Shown here: positions 23,855 through 31,255 of the stretch, one piece after another
How positions within the stretch are numbered: position 1 is the first letter of the stretch
Layout: every line of letters begins with the position of its first letter
Assembly (NCBI GenBank): GCA_009778055.1
Contig: WRKN01000001.1
Location: forward strand, 1 to 38,572
Reading direction: 5' to 3'
Source: Synergistaceae bacterium
GTDB taxonomy: Bacteria > Synergistota > Synergistia > Synergistales > Aminobacteriaceae
DNA length: 38,572 nucleotides
Made by a program: the position numbers and the translations under genes
The notes under the pieces: model-generated
Told to the model about the DNA's origin: nothing
Databases searched by the model: none
The model's input: only the letters and a program-made list of their open reading frames with translations

Positions 23855-24643
23855 TCAGCTTACCGCCCACACGGCGTAAAAACGCGCGACGGAGTGCCCG
23901 TCCCCGTCGGCGCGCGTCATGTCGTAAACGAAAGCGCGGGTCTTTTCATCCGGGCTGTCCGCATGATCGGCGGCCTTTACCCTCACCCGCGCCGTCTCTC
24001 CATATTTCAGGCTTATTCGGAACTCCGCGTCCGCCTCGCGCACCTGCCAGTCCATAAGATCCAGGGGCGTCGCCTCATACATCCATTCAAAGTACACGGC
24101 GTTGTTGACGTGCCCGTTGGCGTCCAGATCGTGAAAACGCACCGGGAAATCCGTTTCACGCAGAACGGGCGCGTCTTTGAGGGCTGGTCCGTTCAGTTTC
24201 GGGATAGAGGCGAACTCCGGGTCTATGGGAGGGTCGTCCGCCACGTCGCGAAAAACCTCCGGCAAGCGCTGTAATGCCCGCACAGGCCGTCCGGCGGCCA
24301 AGTCGATTAAAACCCAGGAAGTTCTCGCGAGAATCAGCGTCTCCGCTTCGTTGGCACGCGCAAAAACGCGAAAAGCGCGCAAAGTATGGAAACCGTCGTT
24401 CACAGTGTGACGGGTTTCGATCACTATCGCCTCATCCATAGCCGGCAGGCGCCTTTCCACTTTCAGTTGATAACGTAAAAGCACCCAACCGTACCCTCGC
24501 CGTATCAGATCGCCCGGCGAACCGTCGTTATCCATTACCGCAAGACTTGCCGTATCTTGAAGGCGGTTGAGAAGGGCCCGTATTTTGATCTCGTTGGTAC
24601 AAGCCGTCTCGGACGGCATTACCGTTAGTTTCTCCCTGTACAT
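23855..24643 (-). CDS. Acyl-ACP thioesterase (FatA/FatB type)
   Basis: Hydrolyses acyl-acyl carrier protein to free fatty acid. The 262-aa length and double hot-dog layout fit bacterial FatA/B-like thioesterases (PF01643). Hot-dog 1: RALLNRLQDTASLAV and GYGWVLLRYQLKVERRLPAMDE, then WVLIDLAAGRPVR. Hot-dog 2: FHDLDANGHVNNAVYFEWMYEA, the family hallmark with D-x-N-x-H-V-N-N. GGGAAG lies eight bases before the ATG. First gene before trkA and trkH and divergent from dnaA, so its promoter lies in the origin region and could be affected by DnaA. Confidence 0.88.
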   Translation of the reverse strand: MYREKLTVMPSETACTNEIKIRALLNRLQDTASLAVMDNDGSPGDLIRRGYGWVLLRYQLKVERRLPAMDEAIVIETRHTVNDGFHTLRAFRVFARANEAETLILARTSWVLIDLAAGRPVRALQRLPEVFRDVADDPPIDPEFASIPKLNGPALKDAPVLRETDFPVRFHDLDANGHVNNAVYFEWMYEATPLDLMDWQVREADAEFRISLKYGETARVRVKAADHADSPDEKTRAFVYDMTRADGDGHSVARFYAVWAVS

Positions 24644-24747
24644 TTAATCATCTTCCCAAATTGAACAAATAAATCTTGAAGCCTTTCATTTATGATATCA
24701 TTCAGTTCGTGTCCTCGGGGGTAAAACGAAGAAGAAAATCCCGGTGG

Positions 24748-24833
24748 TTATTCACAGTCTAAACCTCTTTTCATTGTGGATAAGTGTATAACTGGATAGA
24801 AATGCCCTAAAAGGCTCTCGTTTTTGTGGATAA
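24748..24833 (+). repeat. Origin repeat unit 1 (86 bp)
   Basis: This unit holds three box positions (TTATTCACA, TGTGGATAA, TGTGGATAA). It aligns without gaps to 24871-24956 with 71 identities in 86 positions; the middle 29 bases, around CTTTTCATTGTGGATAAG, are identical. Confidence 0.85.
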
Positions 24834-24870
24834 TTCTCCACATCGTTTTGAGCAAAGCAAAAAAGCCCCA

Positions 24871-24956
24871 TTATCCACATTCTGAACCTCTTTTCATTGT
24901 GGATAAGTGTATAATCAGATAGAAATAGCCGACATGGCTTCTGTGTTTGTGGATAA
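24871..24956 (+). repeat. Origin repeat unit 2 (86 bp)
   Basis: Second copy, 123 bases downstream of the first. All three of its box positions are perfect consensus, whereas the first box of unit 1 has one mismatch. Confidence 0.85.
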
Positions 24957-24979
24957 CCGGGCTATAGGAGTGAGCGGGA

Positions 24980-26311
24980 TTGCAGAATGATTTGCGGGCG
25001 CTGTGGCAGGACATTGTAGACAAAGCTGTGCCAAACCTCCCCGAGGGAAGCGCGGATCTGTGGTTCACGACATGTTCGCCGACGTCAATTGAAGACGGCA
25101 AATTGGTTGTGGACGTCGCGAACGTCTTTGCCAGAGAGCAAATGGCAAGCCGTTTTCTGGACGAGCTGAATAAAGCCGCTCAAAGCACGGGCGAGGTGTC
25201 CGGGGTGTGCCTGACGGTAATTGAAGGCGACGAGGACAGAAAGACGGAATGGGCGGAGCGCGCCGAAAAAACCGTACCGAAACCATCCAAAAGCAACCTT
25301 AACCTGAATCCAAACTACGAATTTTCATCGTTTGTGGTGGGTAAGTCGAATCGCCTTGCCCACGCCGCCAGTCTGGCTGTCGCCGAAACTCCCGGCGACG
25401 CCTACAATCCTCTTTTTATATGGGGAGGGGTCGGCCTTGGAAAAACCCACCTGATGCACGCCATATGCCACTATACGCTGAGCAAAAGAAGCGACCTCAA
25501 CGTAGTTTACGTAAGCTCGGAGAAGTTCGTCAACGAGTTCATTCAATCAATCCGCACCGGACAGGGCCAGGAGTTCAAGAGCAAGTACCGTAACGTGGAC
25601 ATCCTTCTCATAGACGACATTCAGTTTATGGGGGACAAAAGTTCGAGTCAGGAGGAATTTTTCCATACCTTCGACAGTCTTCGCGTGGCAAACAAACAGA
25701 TTGTCATATGTTCCGACCGTCCCCCCTCCGAGCTGCGCAACGTGGAAGACCGTCTGGTCAGTAGATTCGCGTGGGGACTGGTCACGGACATTCAGCCGCC
25801 GGATATCGAAACGCGAATAGCGATACTGCAAAAAAAAGCGCGCATGAGAGCGTACGAAATCCCGGAAGAAGTGGTGAATTTTCTGGCCCAGCGCATACCA
25901 AGCAACATAAGAGAGCTGGAAGGCGCTCTTAACCGTGTTATAGCATGTTCGGAGCTGTCAGGAGAATCAATAAGCATAGACAACTCCTCCATATGGCTTA
26001 AAGACGTTTTGAGGGAAGACATAAAAGCCCCGACAACTATAGGAAGCATACAGAGCCTGGTGGCGGAAAGTTTCGAGATGAGCGTGGACGACCTGGTAAG
26101 CTCGAAGCGCACGGCGGAGATAGCCATGGCCCGGCAGGTGGCCATGTATCTGTGCCGTGAACTCACCGAATCGAGCCTCCAGCACATTGGGCAGGCTTTT
26201 AGAAAGAAGGATCACACGACGGTGATACATGCTCACAAAAAAGTAAGTCATATGGTCAAGAGCGAAAACGGCATAAAAAACATTGTGGACAACATAAAGA
26301 ACAAGTTGTGA
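24980..26311 (+). CDS. dnaA: Chromosomal replication initiator DnaA
   Basis: AAA+ initiator that binds DnaA boxes and opens oriC. The 443-aa protein has domain I (about 1-85), a short linker with Lys/Asn-rich stretch (to ~112), AAA+ domain with Walker A GGVGLGKTH (149-157), Walker B LLIDDIQF (about 209-216), sensor region CSDRPPSEL, arginine-finger region RLVSRFAWGL, and domain IV with the signature KKDHTTVIHAHKKV near the C-terminus. The start is TTG with AGGAG upstream; it gives a normal DnaA N-terminus. The family signature usually reads R-D-H-T/S-T-V, so this copy is ordinary. Confidence 0.97.
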   Translation: MQNDLRALWQDIVDKAVPNLPEGSADLWFTTCSPTSIEDGKLVVDVANVFAREQMASRFLDELNKAAQSTGEVSGVCLTVIEGDEDRKTEWAERAEKTVPKPSKSNLNLNPNYEFSSFVVGKSNRLAHAASLAVAETPGDAYNPLFIWGGVGLGKTHLMHAICHYTLSKRSDLNVVYVSSEKFVNEFIQSIRTGQGQEFKSKYRNVDILLIDDIQFMGDKSSSQEEFFHTFDSLRVANKQIVICSDRPPSELRNVEDRLVSRFAWGLVTDIQPPDIETRIAILQKKARMRAYEIPEEVVNFLAQRIPSNIRELEGALNRVIACSELSGESISIDNSSIWLKDVLREDIKAPTTIGSIQSLVAESFEMSVDDLVSSKRTAEIAMARQVAMYLCRELTESSLQHIGQAFRKKDHTTVIHAHKKVSHMVKSENGIKNIVDNIKNKL

Positions 26312-26318
26312 AACAGAG

Positions 26319-26417
26319 GCGCGTTTTCCACAAAAATTGATCAAAAACGCGCCCGGCTCAGAAATTCGTCCACACTGTCCACACGGTTTCCACAGCGGTT
26401 TCACACGGCTTCCACAG
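26319..26417. other. dnaA-dnaN intergenic array of weak DnaA-box-like motifs
   Basis: An inverted repeat GCGCGTTTT / AAAACGCGC (26319-26327 and 26344-26352) encloses TTTTCCACA. Then TCGTCCACA (26366), CTGTCCACA (26375), GTTTCCACA (26386), TTTCACA (about 26399) and GCTTCCACA (26408) follow at 9-13-base intervals. The sequence CACACGGTTTCCACAG at 26380-26395 is repeated with one change at 26402-26417, exactly 22 bases on. An AT-rich stretch (about 26475-26520) precedes dnaN. Likely a second DnaA-binding part of a bipartite origin, or regulation of dnaN. Confidence 0.55.
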
Positions 26418-26536
26418 GTCGCCGGAAGTCTGGACACGAGGGATAAGGGTATTTATTCGCAGACTTGTTCAAAGCTATAACTACTGCTTCTTCTTTATTT
26501 TATAAATAAAAGTATAAATAACAGGGGGAATTTCCT

Positions 26537-27799
26537 TTGAAAATAGAGATTTCGAGATCTGAGTTTCTCAAAGTATGGCAGATGGCCGAGAGGTCAAGCA
26601 GCTCAAAGAGCACAGTCGGGTCTTTGGGCGGAGTTCTTGTTACCGCCGCCGATAATAAAGTGTTGTTGTCGGCAACGGATCTCAAAACGTCAATCAAATG
26701 CGCGGCCGACGGAGTGAACGTGCTGAAAGAGGGTTCGGCCATATTCCCCGTGAGGATACTGGGCGAGCTTTTTAAGAAAGCGCCGACCGACGTATTCAGC
26801 GTTGATATTAAAGGCGAAAAGGGGATTCTGGTATCCGGGCGTAACAAGACGAGGTTTTCGACGTGGCCTTTGGACGACTTTCCGAAGCTGGCGCAGAGCG
26901 ACGGCGCGGACGTCCTTTGCGACGTTCCGGCATCCGACTTTCTCAGGGCGTTGTCCGAGGGATCCATAGCTAGCTCCCCTACGGACGATTTTCCGAAGTA
27001 CCTTGGGGCCTGCCTGGTTCAGCTCAAGTCCGGGCTGCTGCACGTGGCCTCCAGCGACGGTCACCGTTTGTCCCTGTCAAAATGCCTATGTGAACCTCAG
27101 AGCCAGAATGACACGGACCTTCTGCTTCCGATACTGCCTCTCAGGGAGCTGCAGCGTCTTTTGCAGGGCATAGGGCAGGATAAATCCGGCGGCGGGTCTG
27201 TGCGTATATTGTACGACGGTTCGATGGTGTGGTTTCAAATGGGCGGCGTCGAGTTTTCGATACGACGGGTTGAGTCCTCCTTTCCGAATTACGAGAGAAT
27301 ACTTAACCCCAACACAACAACGACGATGTTCGTGAGTCGTCCGGATCTTCTTTCCGCTCTTGACCGAATAGACGTAATAGTGCGTTCTCACACAAGGATG
27401 GTTGTTATGCACATTTCGCCCGGAGGAGAACTAAAGCTGACCGGCAGAGCGCCGGAGTTTGGCACGGCGGCCGAAGTGCTCGACGCCGCGGTTGAGGGCG
27501 ACGCTCTGAAGGTCGGATTTAACGTGGGGTTTTTGCAGGATGGCCTTAAGTCAATCAGTTTCGACCAGGTCAAGATAAGCCTGAATGGAGAAGCCGGTCA
27601 AATGACGCTGCGGCGCGACGGCTCCGATGATTTTCTTTACATGCTCATGCCGGTGCGAATAACCGAACAGGACATGATTGAGTCTGAAGAAGAGGAATAC
27701 GCCGGCGTAAAGGAAGAAAGCGAGAAAGGCGAAAAAAGCGAAAATGTGTGGGAAAATACGGAGGGGACTTTCAAAGGGGAGAAACTTCTGGAGATTTAA
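26537..27799 (+). CDS. dnaN: DNA polymerase III beta subunit (sliding clamp) with acidic C-terminal extension
   Basis: Ring-shaped processivity clamp. Residues 1-375 form three clamp folds, with family stretches such as FPVRILGELFKK, SSDGHRLSLSKC, ESSFPNYERIL and the end YMLMPVRI. In typical clamps the chain ends at the M-P-M/V-R-L motif, which lines the client-binding pocket. Here it continues for about 45 residues, rich in Glu, Lys and Ser (ESEEEEYAGVKEESEKGEKS) and ending KLLEI, giving 420 aa. The start is TTG with AGGGGGA upstream; no other start fits. It follows dnaA by 225 bases and precedes recF by 33. Confidence 0.95.
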   Translation: MKIEISRSEFLKVWQMAERSSSSKSTVGSLGGVLVTAADNKVLLSATDLKTSIKCAADGVNVLKEGSAIFPVRILGELFKKAPTDVFSVDIKGEKGILVSGRNKTRFSTWPLDDFPKLAQSDGADVLCDVPASDFLRALSEGSIASSPTDDFPKYLGACLVQLKSGLLHVASSDGHRLSLSKCLCEPQSQNDTDLLLPILPLRELQRLLQGIGQDKSGGGSVRILYDGSMVWFQMGGVEFSIRRVESSFPNYERILNPNTTTTMFVSRPDLLSALDRIDVIVRSHTRMVVMHISPGGELKLTGRAPEFGTAAEVLDAAVEGDALKVGFNVGFLQDGLKSISFDQVKISLNGEAGQMTLRRDGSDDFLYMLMPVRITEQDMIESEEEEYAGVKEESEKGEKSENVWENTEGTFKGEKLLEI

Positions 27800-27832
27800 C
27801 TTTTTAATTTTTTAACCTTTAATAATTTAGCT

Positions 27833-28936
27833 GTGGAACTATCAGAGACCGCTTGGAGAAATTTCAGGAACCTTGAGCCCCGCTGCCGGCAATGGCGTCC
27901 GGGGCTTAATGTCTTTCTGGGACCGAACGGTTCCGGCAAAACAAATATATTGGAGTCGTTTAACGTGCTCTCGGGATGGGGTGTTTTTCCAGTGCCGGGC
28001 AGCCGCGTTTCCTCCATGATAACCTGGGGATTCGCGGAAGGGCGGGCCCTTTTATCGGGGCGGGCGTTCGGCGAGCGTGATCTGGAAATTACCGCTCAGA
28101 TAGGCGAGAGATTAAGCCTTCGTGTGTCGAACGAGCGTATAAATTACTCGGAGCTGAGGGCGTTTTTACCGTCCCTTTCTTTTTTGCCGGGTGATGTGAA
28201 CATTATTGACGGTTCGCCGTCCGTCCGCCGTTTTTTTATTGATAAGCTATGCGCTCTTTGTTCCCCTTTGTACGCGCGCAGGCTGGCGGAGTACAGGCAG
28301 TTGGTGCGTCAGAGGGCCGCGCTCCTGCGCCGGAACGCGCAGAACACGCCGCTCAGGGCTTCGAGTATCCCGACAGCTCAATTAGGTGGCTGGATAAGGT
28401 TAGTCAGGCAAAGAGCGGTTGATCTTTTAAGTAAGAACCTGTCTGTTGAAAAATCCTCTTTGGAAAATAATCTGCTGCCTTTCGACATAAGCGTGTCTGT
28501 GGAACTCAGAGGCGGTGTTGGTGAAAAGACCGGTTTTGGACTTGAGGACTATATCGAGGATCTGAGATCCGCTCTTGACGCAGGTATGGAGCGTGAGCGC
28601 CATGCCGGTTTAGTGCTGGCCGGGCCTCATCGGGACGACCTTGTGTTCTCGTGCCTGGGGCGTCCCGCCGCGCTTGTCCTTTCGCGCGGACAAAAGAAGC
28701 GCGTCGTGATGGCGGCTATTCTGGCGGCGGGACGCCTTATTGAGGTGAAACTGCGCGTAAAACCCATACTGATCCTTGACGATGTCGCGGCCGAGCTGGA
28801 CGCGGACGGCAGGTCGCTCATGGGGCAGGCCCTCGTGGAAACCGGCTGGCAGGTTTTTGCCGCTGGGGCGGAAAATCCATTTGATACGGTCAATAGTACG
28901 GTATGGCGCGTAAATGACGGGAAAATCACGGAGTAG
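27833..28936 (+). CDS. recF: DNA replication and repair protein RecF
   Basis: SMC-like ATPase that directs RecOR to gap edges. The 367-aa protein has Walker A FLGPNGSGKTNILE at about 30-43, the RecF stretch RRFFIDKLCALCSPLYARRL at about 129-148, AGPHRDDLVFS, signature LSRGQKKRVVMA and Walker B PILILDDVAAELDADG. The start is GTG with only a weak ribosome binding site, so it may be translated by coupling to dnaN, 33 bases upstream. The signature has Lys-Lys where many RecF have Gln-Arg-T. RecR is also encoded in this window. Confidence 0.93.
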   Translation: MELSETAWRNFRNLEPRCRQWRPGLNVFLGPNGSGKTNILESFNVLSGWGVFPVPGSRVSSMITWGFAEGRALLSGRAFGERDLEITAQIGERLSLRVSNERINYSELRAFLPSLSFLPGDVNIIDGSPSVRRFFIDKLCALCSPLYARRLAEYRQLVRQRAALLRRNAQNTPLRASSIPTAQLGGWIRLVRQRAVDLLSKNLSVEKSSLENNLLPFDISVSVELRGGVGEKTGFGLEDYIEDLRSALDAGMERERHAGLVLAGPHRDDLVFSCLGRPAALVLSRGQKKRVVMAAILAAGRLIEVKLRVKPILILDDVAAELDADGRSLMGQALVETGWQVFAAGAENPFDTVNSTVWRVNDGKITE

Positions 28937-28973
28937 AATTTTTTTACGCTTAAAGGTCATTGATAGTCAATAA

Positions 28974-29639
28974 TCAGCGACTCTTTTTTGGCAAAAATTT
29001 TCCTAGAAGAAAGCGGCTCAGCAGGACGGCAAAGAGAAAGAGAACGACGGGGTTTATCAGAGCCGCGACCCGTGGTTCGGCTCCCCAAAGCGCGGCCGCG
29101 TCAAATGGGACGAAAACGATAACGAGATAGGCGGAAAACGAAAACGCCGTCACCGACGAAAAACGGGAGCCGCGAGAGCCGGTCGACCTCCAGGCGGCGG
29201 CGAAAGAAAGGACAAGTCCGGTAAAAAAAAGGGCCGCTGTTATGAGTAGCTTGCTGTCTGCAAGGCTTGCGAGGCGCAGAACCATAGAGAGGCTTTCGAG
29301 GTCGTATAACACCCCGGGAACACCGGCTGTGAGCGCAAATTGGTTTAAGGCCCATGCCGTTGTGAATGTAAACGCCAGACATATACCTTTGAGCAGGGCG
29401 GCTTTGCCGGCGCTTGGACCCGAGAAAATGAAAGCGGCGCTTATCGCCGCAAACCACCATCGCGAACCGAGTCCGGCAAAGGAGAGAAACGACGCGCCGC
29501 TCCAAGGCAGAAATAAGGTGGATAAAAAAGGAAAGAAAAGATTGAAACCCGCCTTCTGATTTTCCTTCCCGTTTTTCTTCGGCGGCGTCACCAGCGCGAC
29601 AAGCGTGACGTAAACAGCGCACAAAAAGATGTCGAACAT
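28974..29639 (-). CDS. Integral membrane protein, last gene of the TRAP-TAXI operon
   Basis: A 221-residue protein with about six predicted membrane helices and a basic C-terminus (GKFLPKKSR). I recognise no family. It begins a few bases after the DUF1850 gene stop, so it belongs to the same transcript as the TAXI transport genes and converges on recF. It could be an accessory subunit of the transporter or an unrelated passenger. The ATG at 29639 is preceded by an in-frame TTG. Confidence 0.65.
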   Translation of the reverse strand: MFDIFLCAVYVTLVALVTPPKKNGKENQKAGFNLFFPFLSTLFLPWSGASFLSFAGLGSRWWFAAISAAFIFSGPSAGKAALLKGICLAFTFTTAWALNQFALTAGVPGVLYDLESLSMVLRLASLADSKLLITAALFFTGLVLSFAAAWRSTGSRGSRFSSVTAFSFSAYLVIVFVPFDAAALWGAEPRVAALINPVVLFLFAVLLSRFLLGKFLPKKSR

Positions 29640-29643
29640 CAAT

Positions 29644-30156
29644 CTAATAAAATCCTTTTACGGGAACGTCTTTGAACTTTTTGATTGACGCCTCGATGAA
29701 AACTCTTTTCGAGGGGAAATGTTTATAGATTTCCACAGGGTTGAGCGGCGGAAGCTGCCATGTGTTTCGTCCAAACGCGTCGTCGCCGATTCTGTATGCT
29801 ATCCTCTTTTCCATTCTTCTTCCTCCCTGTACGACCATCCACGGAGGGCTCATGACGAACTTTCCGTGCTCCGGCGCGCTGAACGGGAGACCCGCGCCCT
29901 GTGACCGCACCCGTTCCTCCCATCCCCATATTCCGCCCTGAAGGATTCGGTACTCGTTGACAACCGGCGTTAACTGGACGGAGTGGATATAGGTTGTGAC
30001 GAAGGCTGCTCCGTGCGGCAGAGGCGAAGAAAAAAGCAGCGCGCCGCCCTGTGCGGACACCATGAGGCAGTTGACCGGCATGTTGTAGAGCAGGACAGCA
30101 CAGCAAAATGCCCCGAGCGCTAATTTAAGCAGCATAACTACAGGCAGGGGCGACAT
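29644..30156 (-). CDS. DUF1850 protein associated with a TAXI-TRAP transporter
   Basis: About 170 residues with an N-terminal membrane anchor or signal (VVMLLKLALGAFCCAVLLYN). The core TYIHSVQLTPVVNEYRILQG then GWEERVRSQGAGLP is the DUF1850 signature; the family is usually encoded next to TAXI-type TRAP genes, and its role is unknown. The frame is open up to 30237, but that start would overlap the end of the TAXI gene; the ATG at 30156 is preferred. That ATG lies in the loop of a perfect hairpin (30144-30170), which may limit its translation. Confidence 0.78.
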   Translation of the reverse strand: MSPLPVVMLLKLALGAFCCAVLLYNMPVNCLMVSAQGGALLFSSPLPHGAAFVTTYIHSVQLTPVVNEYRILQGGIWGWEERVRSQGAGLPFSAPEHGKFVMSPPWMVVQGGRRMEKRIAYRIGDDAFGRNTWQLPPLNPVEIYKHFPSKRVFIEASIKKFKDVPVKGFY

Positions 30157-30170
30157 TCTGCCGCCCCTGC
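30144..30170 (-). promoter_or_regulatory. Hairpin around the DUF1850 start codon
   Basis: A perfect 9-bp inverted repeat, GCAGGGGCG and CGCCCCTGC, with a 9-base loop that contains the proposed ATG. It lies 48 bases after the TAXI gene stop on the transcribed strand. It could protect the 3' end of the TAXI message or hide the ribosome binding site. No T-tract follows, so it is not a plain terminator. Confidence 0.55.
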
Positions 30171-30217
30171 GCCGCGTCGGTAAAAGAAAACTGACAAAGC
30201 CGAGGCCGGGATGACCG

Positions 30218-31186
30218 CTAGTTGACCGCCATGCCATTTTCCTGATAGAACTTCGCCGCCCCTGGGTGCAGAGGTATGGTCAGACCTTCAAGCGCTGTTT
30301 CGAGGTTGATTTCCCTGCCCTTGGCGTGAGAGGCGTGAATGTCCGCAATGTTGTCGAACATGGTCTTCAGGAAATTGTAAATGAGTTCTTCGGAGATATC
30401 ACTGTGGGTGACGAGAATGGCCATTACCGCCGGGGTGGCGGTATCCGTGTCAATTCCGCGGTACGTCCCCGCCGGAATGACGCTGGGGACGAAATAAGGA
30501 TGAGTCTTGCCGAGTTCAGCCATAAATTCGGCGGAGAAGTCCATAAGGGAGATATCCCTGGTGGTCGCAAGATCCATGACGGCCGCGGTAGGATACCCGG
30601 AGACGACAAAGCCCGCGTCAATCTGGTTATCCTTGAAACGGTTCGCCGTGGCTCCAAAGTCGAGGTAATCGGCTCTCATGTCGTCGAGCTTGATGCCGGC
30701 CACCTCGAAAATCGCCGTCACGTCAGCCAGAACGCCCGAACCTGGGGCCCCCACTCCTACCCTCTTGTTCTTGAGGTCGCTAATCGTCTGTATTCCGGAG
30801 TCTTTCGCGGTGATGAGCTGAAGGTGCTCAGGATAAAGCGCTACTATGGCGCGAAGGTTGGTCAGAGGGGAGCTGAACATGTGCTCTCCTGAGTAGGCCC
30901 AGTAAGCGATGTCGTTTTGCACAAAAGCGATCTCAATTTCTTTCGTGCCGATGAGGTTCGCGTTGGCTACCGACGCGTTCCCCGTTTCGGCCGTGGCCTG
31001 AATGGCGGGATGCTTGCTGACGGCCTGGGCTATGGCTCCGCCGATGGGATAATAGGTTCCCGCCGTGCCGCCTGTGGCTATCGACACAAACGCCCGCGCC
31101 GCAAACGCCGGCGCTGCCGCTGTCAGGGAAACCATTACTGCCGCAATAACACAAATTGAAAGAAACCGCATCTTCATTACCTTCAT
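30218..31186 (-). CDS. TAXI-family TRAP transporter solute-binding protein
   Basis: Periplasmic substrate receptor for the fused TRAP permease. Residues 1-26 are a signal peptide (FLSICVIAAVMVSLTAAAPAFA). The mature protein starts with FVSIATGGTAGTYYPIGGAI, the TAXI hallmark, followed by AETGNASVANANLIGTKEIEIAFVQNDIAYWAY and GVGAPGSGVLADVTAIFE. The length of 322 residues is typical. The ATG at 31186 is chosen because AGGAGG lies nine bases upstream; the open frame extends 40 codons further but reads into non-protein-like sequence. TAXI ligands are often glutamate or other organic acids, but the substrate is not deducible here. Confidence 0.93.
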   Translation of the reverse strand: MKVMKMRFLSICVIAAVMVSLTAAAPAFAARAFVSIATGGTAGTYYPIGGAIAQAVSKHPAIQATAETGNASVANANLIGTKEIEIAFVQNDIAYWAYSGEHMFSSPLTNLRAIVALYPEHLQLITAKDSGIQTISDLKNKRVGVGAPGSGVLADVTAIFEVAGIKLDDMRADYLDFGATANRFKDNQIDAGFVVSGYPTAAVMDLATTRDISLMDFSAEFMAELGKTHPYFVPSVIPAGTYRGIDTDTATPAVMAILVTHSDISEELIYNFLKTMFDNIADIHASHAKGREINLETALEGLTIPLHPGAAKFYQENGMAVN

Positions 31187-31218
31187 TAATATGTTCCTCC
31201 TTAAAAAATAAATTTCAC

Positions 31219-31255
31219 AAAAAATTTTACCCGACGGACGCGCGTTAAGCGTCCG
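31219..31255 (-). terminator. Hairpin with T-tract between permease and TAXI genes (partial terminator or attenuator)
   Basis: On the minus strand the stem CGGACGC / GCGTCCG with loop TTAACGC overlaps the permease stop codon and is followed, after about seven bases, by AAAATTTTTT. The gap to the T-run is longer than in strong terminators. It lies between permease and binding-protein genes, where differential expression is expected. Confidence 0.45.

Larger units (their letters stand above)
24660..24979. other. oriC: Predicted chromosomal replication origin (dnaA-proximal box cluster)
   Basis: The gap between the thioesterase gene and dnaA carries five perfect DnaA boxes: TGTGGATAA at 24775, 24825, 24898 and 24948, and TTATCCACA at 24871 in the opposite orientation. 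Variants are TTATTCACA at 24748 and TTCTCCACA at 24834. An AT-rich stretch with an ATGATATCAT palindrome precedes them at about 24660-24705. Position before dnaA-dnaN-recF and box density are typical of oriC; the boxes also overlap the dnaA leader, so DnaA probably represses its own gene. Confidence 0.85.
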
